Shown: piece by piece, positions 41,213 to 48,571 of the stretch
How positions within the stretch are numbered: the first letter of the stretch is position 1
How the letters are laid out: every line of letters begins with the position of its first letter
Source: Gammaproteobacteria bacterium
GTDB lineage: Bacteria; Pseudomonadota; Gammaproteobacteria; GCA-001735895
Length of the DNA stretch: 53,932 nucleotides
Direction of reading: 5' to 3'
Assembly: GCA_030595795.1 (NCBI GenBank)
Contig: JAUVCH010000013.1
Coordinates: 1-53,932, forward strand
Made by a program: the position numbers and the translations under genes
Notes under the pieces: generated by a model
The model's input: the letters and a program-made list of their open reading frames with translations, nothing else
Database searches by the model: none
Told to the model about the DNA's origin: nothing

Positions 41213-41875
41213 ATGGATGTTCAACATCGACCTGACACTACTGCCGATACGCGGCGATTGCGAATCGCATTTGCTATCGTGCTGTCGTTCGTGCTACTGC
41301 TCTGGGCGGTGAAACTTGCAGAGTATTTTGGCGGTCTCGACTTAACCCAGTTCGGTATTTATCCGCGCCGGACTAGTGGGTTGACCGGGGTTCTCTTCTC
41401 GCCTTTTATCCATAGCTCCTTCGCGCACCTGTTTGCCAACACCATGCCGATTATTGTGATCGGCACAGTGTTACTTTATGGTTATCCGCGAGCCGCTAAA
41501 ATACTGCTGCCGATTGTCTATCTCGGTAGCGGCATCGCAGTGTGGTTGTTTGCACGCGAGGCTTATCACATTGGCGCAAGCGGGCTTGCTTTCGGTATGT
41601 TGTTTTTCGTTTTAACGGTCGGCATACTTCGTTGGGACCGGCGCGCCATAGCCCTCTCATTGGTCGTATTTTTTCTTTACGGCAGCATGATCTGGGGTGT
41701 TTTACCGGTGGCGCGCGAGGTTTCTTTCGAGTCGCATTTAAGCGGTGCGCTAATCGGTGTGGTGCTCGCCTTTATGCTTAGGCACCGTGATCCCGAGCCG
41801 CCGCGTAAGGAGTACAGCTGGGAGCGCGAGGAGGCGGAAGCCGACGACTACGACTCGCCAGACCGGTTTATGTAG
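41213..41875 (+). CDS. Rhomboid-family intramembrane serine protease
   Basis: A 220-residue polytopic membrane protein. Rhomboid motifs are complete: HSSFAHLFANTMP (His72, Asn76), catalytic Ser123 in HIGASGLAFG and catalytic His175 in ESHLSGALIG. It should cut transmembrane substrates within the inner membrane. The C-terminal tail is charged and cytoplasmic. It lies 45 nt after the cyclase gene; a functional link is not evident. Confidence 0.9.
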   Translation: MDVQHRPDTTADTRRLRIAFAIVLSFVLLLWAVKLAEYFGGLDLTQFGIYPRRTSGLTGVLFSPFIHSSFAHLFANTMPIIVIGTVLLYGYPRAAKILLPIVYLGSGIAVWLFAREAYHIGASGLAFGMLFFVLTVGILRWDRRAIALSLVVFFLYGSMIWGVLPVAREVSFESHLSGALIGVVLAFMLRHRDPEPPRKEYSWEREEAEADDYDSPDRFM

Positions 41876-41985
41876 AACTTTAATCTGAATGCAATGTCAG
41901 TCAGAATGGTCATTCTAGCCATCCATTGCTTTCTAATAGCCGATTTATGAAGTCAATCAATGAAGTTAACCCATGAAAATAGTCG

Positions 41986-42648
41986 ATGAATAAGGCTCTT
42001 GTCCTTGCCTGTGCAGCCATACTTTTTGTGCTCGTAGTCGCGGCTATTATTTTAGTTCGCTATCCACTCGAGCAGTTTATCGATACCGCCGCAATAGGTA
42101 ACTTCTTTGTGGGTTTGGGCGCATTGGGCGCGATTGGATTCATTGCCGCCGGTGCATTATTTACCGCATTTGGCTTACCCAGACAACTCATCGCATTTAT
42201 TGGCGGATACACCTACGGCGTCACTTTCGGCGTATTCCTGGGCACGGTAGCCGCAGTAATCGGCGCCACGCTGACATTTTATTTTGCGCGCTGGCTGGCT
42301 CGACCTTTTGTGGCGCGAAAATACCCGAAACAGGTGGCTTTGGTCGATGCTTTTGTACGCGAGAATTTTTTTCTTAAAATTATAACGCTTCGTTTTTTGC
42401 CCTTTGGCACCAACCTCGCGACTAATCTGGCGGCAGGCGCAACCGACGTTTCTATTCGACCTTTTGCGCTCGCTTCGTTCATCGGGTTTATTCCGCAAAT
42501 GGCGATCTTTGCTTTAAGCGGGCAGGGTGTCAGTGTTGGTTCGACCACGCAGATTATTGTTGCCGGAGTTCTGTTTTTAATTTCCCTCGCGATCGGTGGA
42601 TATATTTACCAGCAGCGCCGTGCTACTTCGCCAGACCCGGCTAGATGA
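41986..42648 (+). CDS. VTT-domain (TVP38/TMEM64, DedA-like) membrane protein
   Basis: A 220-residue inner-membrane protein with about five helices and the VTT signature: FGLPRQLIAFIGGYTYGVTF, GTVAAVIGATLTFYFARWLA and LRFLPFGTNLATNLAAGATD. Family members are DedA-like lipid scramblase/transport proteins; the substrate is not known here. Its last four bases overlap the next start (ATGA), so it is coupled to the amidohydrolase. Confidence 0.85.
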   Translation: MNKALVLACAAILFVLVVAAIILVRYPLEQFIDTAAIGNFFVGLGALGAIGFIAAGALFTAFGLPRQLIAFIGGYTYGVTFGVFLGTVAAVIGATLTFYFARWLARPFVARKYPKQVALVDAFVRENFFLKIITLRFLPFGTNLATNLAAGATDVSIRPFALASFIGFIPQMAIFALSGQGVSVGSTTQIIVAGVLFLISLAIGGYIYQQRRATSPDPAR

Positions 42649-44333
42649 AGAAGAGGCAACTGGTTGCGGTAGCTGTCTTTATTGCCCTGATCGCCATTTA
42701 CGGGTGGAGTAATCGGACTCAACATCGAGTTTTCATCAACGCAAAAGTATTAACGGTAAACCATAAAAATGACATCGCAGAAGCCGTCTCCATACGCGGT
42801 GGTCGCATCGAGGCGGTAGGTAGTAACAGCGAGATAAAAAATTTAATCGAGTCGAATACTCAGGTCACCGACTTAAACGGTCAAACATTAATCCCCGGGT
42901 TTTTTGACGCGCATAGTCATTTCCCCAGTTCGGGTCTGTCGGCATTTGCGGCTGATCTGAGCCCGCCGCCCATCGGTACCACCCGTTCATTTGCAGATAT
43001 TCGTATCGCGCTGGATAAAGTTGCACAGGACTCGGAAGAAGGCCAATGGGTACTTGGTTTTGGTTATGACGATTCGTTACTGGCCGAAAATCGCCACCCC
43101 ACCCGGGACGAACTGGATGGAATTTCTAAAAATCATCCGATTTATCTATGGCATAGCTCGGGCCATATGGGGGTCACGAACTCTGCCGGGTTTGCGAAAC
43201 TGGGTATCGACGAAAACACCCAATCGACTGCAGGTGGCGTGATTGGTCGTGATTCGGACAGCGGTAAGTTAAATGGCCTGTTACAGGAAAAGTCGGCACC
43301 CTCTTTGACCGAGTTGACGGCTGAGCTTTCATATTTCAAGTACTACAAAATTCTGCAGGCAGCAAGTGCCGACTATAGTAGCCATGGTATTACCACCGCG
43401 CAAAGCGGCGCAGCGAATGAAACCTTACTAAAGGCGCTTTCCTGGGTAGTAAAGCTGGATTTTCTGCCGTTTCGACTGGTGGTATTACCGCGCCATGAAT
43501 CGCTCGGTAAACAAATACTCGATGGCCGCTTTAATGCTGACGATTATAATAGCGACTGGTTTCAGGTTGGCCCGTTAAAACTCTTCGCCGATGGCAGCCC
43601 GCAGGGTTATACCGCTTATCTAACTGAGCCTTATTATAAACCGCCGGTTGACAATCCCGACTACCGCGGTTTTCCCGCAATGCCGCAAGCTAAGTTAATA
43701 AAGCTCGTCGACGAATACCAAAAAGCAGGCATTCAACTAGCCGTGCACGGTAACGGCGACGCAGCGATTGATAATATTCTCGAAGCCTTCGAAAAAGCGC
43801 AAAGCGAAACGAAAGGTACAACTCGAAATATTTTAATGCACGCGCAAATGGCCCGAATCGACCAGTTAGAAAAAATGCCCCAGCTTGGCATTACACCCAG
43901 TTTTTTCAACTCACATACTTATTACTGGGGCGATGTACACAGCCAGAAAGGGCTGGGCCCGAAACGAGCCGCAGGAATCAGTGCCGCTGCCAGCGCTAAA
44001 AAATCAGGTCTGCGGTTTAGCTTACACAGCGACGCGCCGGTCACCCCGATCAACCCGCTGCAACTGATTTGGAGTGCGGTTAATCGGCAAACTCTAAGTG
44101 GGAAAGGAATGGGTGCCAACGAGCGAATATCGATAATGTCAGCTCTACGTGCAGTAACCATCGACGCCGCCTGGCAGGTTTTTCAGGATGATAATCGTGG
44201 ATCTATCGAAGTCGGAAAATTCGCCGACCTGGTAATTCTTTCTGGGGACATATTGGCTGAAGATGATATTCGTGATTTGAGGGTGGTTGAGACTATTGTT
44301 GGTGGGGAGGTGGTTTATTTTGGTGGTGGGTGA
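42645..44333 (+). CDS. YtcJ-like metal-dependent amidohydrolase (membrane-anchored)
   Basis: A 562-residue protein with an N-terminal signal or anchor helix (residues ~4-21). The amidohydrolase fold follows: NAKVLTVNHKNDIAEAVSIR, the first metal motif GFFDAHSHFP, HGNGDAAIDN, LMHAQMARI and HSDAPVTPINP, closing with GSIEVGKFADLVILSGD. It resembles the YtcJ/TIM-barrel exoenzyme group that hydrolyses amides or cyclic imides; the substrate is unknown. The last codons are GGTGG-rich. It is the last gene before the accessory region. Confidence 0.87.
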   Translation: MKKRQLVAVAVFIALIAIYGWSNRTQHRVFINAKVLTVNHKNDIAEAVSIRGGRIEAVGSNSEIKNLIESNTQVTDLNGQTLIPGFFDAHSHFPSSGLSAFAADLSPPPIGTTRSFADIRIALDKVAQDSEEGQWVLGFGYDDSLLAENRHPTRDELDGISKNHPIYLWHSSGHMGVTNSAGFAKLGIDENTQSTAGGVIGRDSDSGKLNGLLQEKSAPSLTELTAELSYFKYYKILQAASADYSSHGITTAQSGAANETLLKALSWVVKLDFLPFRLVVLPRHESLGKQILDGRFNADDYNSDWFQVGPLKLFADGSPQGYTAYLTEPYYKPPVDNPDYRGFPAMPQAKLIKLVDEYQKAGIQLAVHGNGDAAIDNILEAFEKAQSETKGTTRNILMHAQMARIDQLEKMPQLGITPSFFNSHTYYWGDVHSQKGLGPKRAAGISAAASAKKSGLRFSLHSDAPVTPINPLQLIWSAVNRQTLSGKGMGANERISIMSALRAVTIDAAWQVFQDDNRGSIEVGKFADLVILSGDILAEDDIRDLRVVETIVGGEVVYFGGG

Positions 44334-44512
44334 TTTGGAAAGATTTGGCTCTTAACTTTCTCGGAGTGTGAGTATTCATGATAGCTTGGTCGTTCTACCA
44401 GGGGGTTGATACTAAGCAGGCGTTGGAAGAATTTCGTTGTAGGTCTCTGTTCGGCACTTTGATAAAATTGACATATAAGGCGTTGAGCGAGAAAATCGTG
44501 GGGAAAAGGATA
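44334..44512. other. Non-coding stretch before the REP/RAYT remnant
   Basis: No gene is supported here. Open frames on both strands cross the degenerate transposase and lack family similarity. The stretch marks the border between the core gene run and the accessory region. Confidence 0.4.
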
Positions 44513-44541
44513 GTAGGATGCGGTAAGGTACGAACCGCATC
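44513..44541 (+). repeat. REP element (left copy)
   Basis: GTAG head tetranucleotide followed by a hairpin with stem GATGCGGT / ACCGCATC and a 9-nt loop (44517-44541). The GTAG head is the mark recognised by RAYT transposases. A near-identical inverted copy lies at 44945-44973. Confidence 0.8.
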
Positions 44542-44571
44542 GATCGAGGAATACAACACAACACCAAATAA

Positions 44572-44937
44572 AAGACAGAATATCGTAGAGCCAGGGTTTC
44601 GGGAGCAACCTATTTCTTCACAGTAAACTGTGCTGAACGTAAAGGAAATAGCATTCTGACGAATAATATCGACACTCTGAGAAATGCATTCCGTAAAGTT
44701 AAAAGCGACCATCCATTTGAGATAAATGCCATTACCGTCCTGCCGGAACATTTAATCAGAGACGACTAAGACTATGCTCGCCATATCGATTATATTTACT
44801 GGAATCCAGTAAAACACGGTTTGACTAAACAGGTTAAAGATTGGCCGTACTCCAGCTTTCATAAACATGTAGATCAAGGTGTCTACCCTTTGGATTGGGC
44901 CTACGATATCGATGAGTCAAATAATTATGGAGAATAA
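44572..44937 (+). pseudogene. REP-associated tyrosine transposase (RAYT) remnant
   Basis: One frame reads through a shortened Y1-type RAYT. The N-terminus is TEYRRARVSGATYFFTVNCA; the middle is NAITVLPEHL; the end is the classic RHIDYIYWNPVKHG and DWPYSSFHKHV. Three lesions are visible. The start ATG is AAG (44572). About 50-60 central residues are gone, including the HxH region and probably the catalytic Tyr. A TAA lies in frame after IRDD. The deletion joins two EHL motifs of the ancestral protein. It is flanked by inverted REPs, the usual RAYT arrangement, and is certainly inactive. Confidence 0.85.
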
Positions 44938-44944
44938 CGCGAAT

Positions 44945-44973
44945 GATGCGGTTCGTACCTCACCGCATCCTAC
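44945..44973 (-). repeat. REP element (right copy, inverted)
   Basis: On the minus strand: GTAG, then GATGCGGT, a loop and ACCGCATC. It matches the left copy at all but one position (G for A in the loop). With the left copy it brackets the RAYT remnant symmetrically. Confidence 0.8.
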
Positions 44974-45063
44974 GGTACTGGGTGGTTTTTTTGCCAGGAC
45001 GATTTAAGGAGGGTTTCAGGATTAGAAGGTTTTAGGCTTGAATTCATGGTTCAAGACTTGGTC

Positions 45064-45075
45064 GTAGAATTCTAC
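45064..45075. repeat. Short perfect palindrome
   Basis: GTAGAATTCTAC is a perfect 12-bp palindrome between the right REP and the retron promoter. It may be a protein-binding site or the worn edge of the REP region. Its role is unknown. Confidence 0.3.
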
Positions 45076-45091
45076 AATAAATGAATTTCAG

Positions 45092-45147
45092 TTGTTCGCT
45101 GACAGCGAATAATAGTAGACAATAGCGAACAATTGTTTTAGTATTAT
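45092..45147 (+). promoter_or_regulatory. Retron promoter and candidate Xre operators
   Basis: TTGTTCGCT (45092-45100) is inversely repeated as AGCGAACAA (45124-45132), and TTCGCT GAC AGCGAA (45095-45109) is a compact palindrome inside it. This gives three copies of one half-site. A possible promoter overlaps them: TAGACA at 45116-45121, a 17-nt spacer and TAGTAT at 45139-45144. The Xre-type protein encoded downstream is the obvious candidate to bind here and repress the retron RNA. Confidence 0.5.
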
Positions 45148-45350
45148 GCCCGTAGCAAGTATACGGGAGATAGTCGTCTCTTGTTGGGCTAATAAATTAG
45201 CTCGTGGAGGGTAACCTCTATTATATGCCCGCCCACGTGTGTCCTGGTTCGATGTTTCCTTGATCCATGTGTCGCAGGTATAGCCGTCTCACACGACAAG
45301 GTGAGACGGTCTAGAATGTTTAAGGGTAACACCGTTATCGTACTCCCAAT

Positions 45351-45401
45351 TCTTGGTTATGACGACACAGTCAGGCGATTCTGCCTTACTGATAACCAAG
45401 A
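45351..45401 (+). promoter_or_regulatory. Hairpin over the ribosome site of the small peptide
   Basis: TCTTGGTTAT (45351-45360) pairs with ATAACCAAGA (45392-45401). Inside, CAGT-C-AGGC (45368-45376) pairs with GCCT-T-ACTG (45383-45391) around GATTCT. The 3' arm takes in the first bases of the AAGAGG ribosome site (45399-45404) of the peptide that starts at 45412. The stem should limit translation, or serve as a template hairpin for the reverse transcriptase. Confidence 0.55.
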
Positions 45402-45411
45402 GGTAACGATT

Positions 45412-45579
45412 ATGAGTCATAATCAACTTACTACGCGATGGCGGGCATTACATGATTGGTTTGGGGGTACTGTCAGGAGACTACGAAAGCTTCTGGTAAA
45501 TCCCATAACCTGGAAGATAGTGATTTCCATATTCAGATTTATAATGTGGATTGTTCGCTTACTTCGAGAGTTCATGTAA
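45412..45579 (+). CDS. Small cationic hydrophobic peptide encoded inside the retron RNA (candidate toxin)
   Basis: A 55-residue frame with ATG at 45412 and AAGAGG 7 nt upstream. The first half is basic (TTRWRALHDW, VRRLRKLL). Residues ~32-51 are a hydrophobic helix with scattered Lys/Arg (ITWKIVISIFRFIMWIVRLL). This looks like small membrane-acting toxins of type I toxin-antitoxin systems; no family is recognised. I prefer this start over the 92-codon frame from 45301, whose first part lies in RNA stems and lacks a good ribosome site. It lies entirely within the proposed msd, two bases before the 3' arm of its base stem, so msDNA would be its antisense. Function is inference. Confidence 0.55.
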   Translation: MSHNQLTTRWRALHDWFGGTVRRLRKLLVNPITWKIVISIFRFIMWIVRLLREFM

Positions 45580-45619
45580 TGACCCTTAAACAATCCTAAT
45601 TTATTTTGGTGTTAATTAT

Positions 45620-45940
45620 ATGTTGAATGAAGCATTAAGGTTGGTAAGAGTATTTCACGATATTAACCAGTCTCAGATGGCTAAGAAGCTTGAAATTTCG
45701 CGTTCATATTTATCTGAAATTGAATCGGGTAAAAAAACACCTAGTATCGAATTGCTAGATAAGTATTCCCATATTTTTCATTTACCATCTTCTTCCATAC
45801 TGCTTTTTTCTGAAAATTTAGAAAATGATACTTTTTCCGAAAAAACCAGAATCGCTGTAGCGGGAAAAATCATAAAAATAATGAATTGGCTTTCAGAAAC
45901 CGGAAGTATCAAAAATGACAAGAACGTCAAGCAAGCATAA
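45620..45940 (+). CDS. Xre-family HTH regulator of the retron
   Basis: A 106-residue protein with an HTH_3/Xre domain at ~5-60: SQMAKKLEISRSYLSEIESG and the following KKTPSIELLDKYS are the classic pattern. The last 40 residues are helical and may dimerise or contact the reverse transcriptase. The start follows the candidate a2 arm by 14 nt and has a weak ribosome site (TTTTGGTG), so its translation may depend on folding of the retron RNA. It overlaps the reverse transcriptase gene by 26 nt. Published retron classes include one with such an HTH partner (type VI as I recall it). Confidence 0.88.
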   Translation: MLNEALRLVRVFHDINQSQMAKKLEISRSYLSEIESGKKTPSIELLDKYSHIFHLPSSSILLFSENLENDTFSEKTRIAVAGKIIKIMNWLSETGSIKNDKNVKQA

Positions 45941-46868
45941 AATCTATTCATTAGATCAATCCCCTTTATACAAGTTACGAACTAGGCGTAAGCTTGCAGC
46001 CCTATTTGGTTTGTCAGTTAACGAATTAGAGAAGCTGGCTGATAGACCAGATAACTATCGATTATTTGTAATTGGAAAAGATAAAAATAAGCCTCGACAA
46101 GTAGAGGAACCAAAGCCATATCTTGAACGTATTCATCGTCGCCTTTTTAACTTATTAACAAGAGTTGAGCCGCCCGTATATCTGCACTCAGGAATCAAAG
46201 GTAAATCTTATATTTCTAACGCTGAACAACATATCGGCTCTGACACCTTAATCAGTTTAGATATAAAGAAATTCTTCCCATCGACATTAGGCTGGCATGT
46301 TTTCGAGTTTTTCCATGATTTGATGCAATGTAGCAGCGATGTTGCTGGACTTTTAGTCAAGATATCTACTTGTCATGGTCATATACCTACGGGTAGCTGT
46401 TTGAGTCAGATTCTTGCTTTTTATGCACACTACGAAATGTTTGAAGAAATATATAATTTAACCTCATCTAAAGGTTTAAAAATGACCTGTTATGTAGATG
46501 ACATTGCCATATCGGGCAAGAATGCAAGCAAATCGGACTTGTATCAAATTAAGGGGATCCTAAATAAAAGAGGCTTAAAATCTCACCCTCGAAAAGAAAT
46601 AATTTTTCGGAAGGGGATTCCTAAGGAAGTAACAGGCTCAATTGTCCTACAAGATGGTTTGAAACTACCGAACAGGAAGCACAAAAAAATTCATGATGAG
46701 GTTATTTCGATATCGAAATTGGATGACTCTAAAGAAAAACTGAATTTAATTAATAGAACAATGGGGAGATTGATAGCAGCGAGTCAGTCTGATCCTAAAT
46801 TATGTAGTTATGTTAAATCACTTCGATGTGAGAAAAACAGAGTCAAAAAAATGGTAGAAAATCATTAA
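45915..46868 (+). CDS. Retron reverse transcriptase
   Basis: A 317-residue RT. The retron-specific NAxxH motif is NAEQH (102-106). Catalytic Asp116 lies in LDIKKFFPS, motif 4 is HIPTGSCLSQILAF (156-169), the active site is CYVDDIAIS with YVDD at 193-196, and the retron VTG triplet is at 239-241. The C-terminus is Lys-rich, as expected for binding its own RNA. No group II intron maturase or HNH domain is present, and no CRISPR array is near. It should make msDNA primed from the 2'-OH of a G in the upstream RNA. Nothing is fused to it, so the effector must be the HTH protein or the small peptide. Confidence 0.95.
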   Translation: MTRTSSKHKIYSLDQSPLYKLRTRRKLAALFGLSVNELEKLADRPDNYRLFVIGKDKNKPRQVEEPKPYLERIHRRLFNLLTRVEPPVYLHSGIKGKSYISNAEQHIGSDTLISLDIKKFFPSTLGWHVFEFFHDLMQCSSDVAGLLVKISTCHGHIPTGSCLSQILAFYAHYEMFEEIYNLTSSKGLKMTCYVDDIAISGKNASKSDLYQIKGILNKRGLKSHPRKEIIFRKGIPKEVTGSIVLQDGLKLPNRKHKKIHDEVISISKLDDSKEKLNLINRTMGRLIAASQSDPKLCSYVKSLRCEKNRVKKMVENH

Positions 46869-46922
46869 TAATATGGACATATACAATCTCATGGCATCCT
46901 ACTTCGGACCCAAACCAGGAAA

Positions 46923-46949
46923 CCCTTTGGTGAATCCATAATCAAAGGG
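46923..46949. terminator. Weak bidirectional hairpin between the RT gene and ppk2
   Basis: CCCTTTG (46923-46929) and CAAAGGG (46943-46949) form a 7-bp stem with a 13-nt loop between convergent genes. On the minus strand it is followed by TTTCC. No long U-run is present, so termination would be inefficient. Confidence 0.3.
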
Positions 46950-47016
46950 GCCAAAGTAATTAATTTCCCCCACCATCCCCTCATTCCTATAAAACGATCC
47001 TGATTAAGTCGTTAGG

Positions 47017-47901
47017 TTAATGATGCTCAGGTACGAAAGTCTGGTCACCTATTGGTGGCCGCACATAACCCTCGGCTTTTTTACGGGGTGGCAGTTTTAC
47101 CGGTTTTGGAGTCAAATCTTCATAAGGTATCAAGCTCAATAAATGTTTGATGCAGTTGAGTCGGGCATGTTTTTTGATATCGGCATTAACAACATACCAG
47201 GGTGCCTGTTTGATATCGGTATGGGCAAAATTGTCATCCTTGGCTTTAGAATATTCGACCCAGAGCTTACGTGATTCGAGATCCATCGGGCTGAGCTTCC
47301 AGCGTTTGGTTGGATCTTTTATACGCCCCTGAAATCGCTTTTCCTGCTCATCATCGTGGACTGAAAACCAGTATTTGATCAGTAAGATGCCAGAACGAAC
47401 TAACATGCGTTCAAATTCTGGACAGCTACGCATGAATTCCTGATATTCCTCATCGGTACAAAAACCCATGACTCTTTCCACGCCAGCGCGGTTGTACCAA
47501 CTACGATCGAATAAAACCATTTCACCGGCAGCTGGCAGATGCGGGACGTAACGTTGAAAATACCATTGAGTTTTTTCGCGTTCGGTTGGCGTGCCGAGTG
47601 CGACAACGCGGCAGATGCGGGGATTGAGGCTTTGCGTGATGCGCTTGATGACGCCACCCTTGCCTGCGGCGTCACGTCCTTCGAATATGCAGACGACTTT
47701 TAAACCTTTTTCTTTTACCCATTCCTGTAACTTGACCAATTCAATTTGTAGATCGCCCAGTTCTTTTTCATAAACACTATTTTTGATTTTTTTAGTCTTC
47801 TTTTCTTTGCCTGCCGTGGCTTTCAATTTTTTATTCACAGTGCCATTTGTTACAGTTTTTGTTTTTTTGGCATTTTTCTTTGTTTTAATTGTTTTGGCCA
47901 T
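47017..47901 (-). CDS. ppk2: Polyphosphate kinase 2
   Basis: A 294-residue PPK2. Residues 1-42 are a Lys/Thr-rich basic tail. The P-loop region is FEGRDAAGKGG (73-83), the second motif FDRSWYNRAGVE (131-142), and the lid helix has DPTKRWKLSPMDLES. It transfers phosphate between polyphosphate and nucleotides (class I type by length). The basic N-terminus could bind polyphosphate; that is inference. It stands alone on the minus strand between the retron and the YHS gene. Confidence 0.93.
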   Translation of the reverse strand: MAKTIKTKKNAKKTKTVTNGTVNKKLKATAGKEKKTKKIKNSVYEKELGDLQIELVKLQEWVKEKGLKVVCIFEGRDAAGKGGVIKRITQSLNPRICRVVALGTPTEREKTQWYFQRYVPHLPAAGEMVLFDRSWYNRAGVERVMGFCTDEEYQEFMRSCPEFERMLVRSGILLIKYWFSVHDDEQEKRFQGRIKDPTKRWKLSPMDLESRKLWVEYSKAKDDNFAHTDIKQAPWYVVNADIKKHARLNCIKHLLSLIPYEDLTPKPVKLPPRKKAEGYVRPPIGDQTFVPEHH

Positions 47902-48011
47902 TATGTTATTTCCTCATTGTCCGAACTCGATCGTACCAAGTTATAGTAGTTGAGCGAACGACTCGTGACCTGTGTCAATCATTGGTGTCAGGAATTTATA
48001 GTGTCTTGGAA

Positions 48012-48129
48012 TTATGATTAAGTTATTTTCCAACTAACTAAAAGTCCCAACTAGTACCCCGACCCCGAAACTTACTGATTAATTATCTCACCCCAAGCCC
48101 TATCAGCTTCCTTTTTATACTCCTTAAAG
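48012..48129. repeat. Direct repeat, copy 1 (3' end of YHS gene and downstream)
   Basis: This interval covers the last codons of the YHS-domain gene and its downstream spacer. It recurs with point changes and a ~35-bp extra block at 53087-53241. Shared segments include TTATGAT-AAGTTATTT and the final AGCTTCCTTTTTATA. The copies flank about 5 kb. Confidence 0.75.
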
Positions 48130-48551
48130 TCGCCCGCTAACCAGCGGTCGCGGCCACGGGCTGCGTAGAACGTATACAACTTATCTTCGAAAATTTGCCA
48201 GTGGGTGCCATCGGTTTTTAACAGGCCTTCACCGAGGCTTAGCGCATTGGCACAGTGACCGTTGTAGGCCGGGGCGTATCGTTCGGGATCGGCGGCGAAC
48301 AGGTCTCTATCGGTTTCCGTGGTGAATAGCCATTTGGCGCCTTTCCATTCGGCTTTCCAGGATTTACTGCCTTTGACGGCTTTGTGTGGATCGGTTTCTT
48401 TGACTCTGTGGTAGGCCACTGTATCTTTTCCGTCAATCGCGATACCACCGAAGTAACTCTTACTCACTGGCTCTTCCGCCTGTGCGGTAAATGCCACGAT
48501 GGTAAGTACCAATGTGGTGAGAATTTTTTGTATCATCATTCGAGAATTCAT
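48072..48551 (-). CDS. Exported YHS-domain protein
   Basis: A 159-residue protein. The signal peptide (~1-25) ends with AFTAQA. The body has the YHS-domain pattern: FGGIAIDGKDTVAYHRV, WKGAKWLFTTETDRDLFAADPERYAPAYNGHCANAL. YHS domains in this exported form are thought to bind metal, often copper, and accompany redox or metal-handling genes. I chose ATG 48551 over 48614 because only that start gives a clean signal peptide. It lies downstream of the rhodanese gene on the same strand, 20 nt apart with this start. The gene tail is duplicated near 53.2 kb. Confidence 0.85.
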   Translation of the reverse strand: MNSRMMIQKILTTLVLTIVAFTAQAEEPVSKSYFGGIAIDGKDTVAYHRVKETDPHKAVKGSKSWKAEWKGAKWLFTTETDRDLFAADPERYAPAYNGHCANALSLGEGLLKTDGTHWQIFEDKLYTFYAARGRDRWLAGDFKEYKKEADRAWGEIINQ

Positions 48552-48571
48552 ATTTCTGCCCGGGTTTATGG

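Larger units (their letters stand above)
45191..45605 (+). ncRNA. Candidate retron msr-msd RNA (unusually long, enclosing a small reading frame)
   Basis: A retron RNA needs inverted repeats a1/a2, a priming G just after a1, msr hairpins and an msd stem. All can be placed. a1 AATAAATTA (45191-45199) pairs perfectly with a2 TAATTTATT (45597-45605). G45200 sits in TTAGC, as in the Ec86 retron. The msr has CGTGG-AGG-gtaa-CCT...CCACG (45203-45237) and CCGTCTCAC/GTGAGACGG (45284-45309). The msd base is TGTTTAAGGGT (45317-45327) pairing with ACCCTTAAACA (45582-45592). The implied msd is about 280 nt, longer than classical ones. A leader hairpin CCCGTA/TACGGG lies at 45149-45167. The a1/a2 assignment is inference: AT-rich and only 9 bp. 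Confidence 0.6.

Noticed and set aside
44378..44626. 82-codon frame on the plus strand
   Set aside because: It runs across the left REP and the RAYT N-terminus in a different frame and has no protein-like pattern.
44395..44751. 118-codon frame on the minus strand
   Set aside because: Antisense to the RAYT remnant; no family resemblance.
45173..45310. GTCGTCTC (45173-45180) pairing with GAGACGGT (45303-45310) as the retron a1/a2 duplex
   Set aside because: The right arm is already used by the stronger local hairpin 45284-45309, and the left arm is 20 nt away from the TTAGC priming motif instead of next to it.
45301..45579. A 92-codon frame for the retron peptide starting at 45301
   Set aside because: The upstream start lies in an RNA stem and has no ribosome site; the residues before 45412 do not look like a protein. 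The 55-codon version is better supported.
46869..47016. A second retron effector gene or CRISPR array after the RT
   Set aside because: Only a short hairpin is present; no repeats with spacers and no reading frame.
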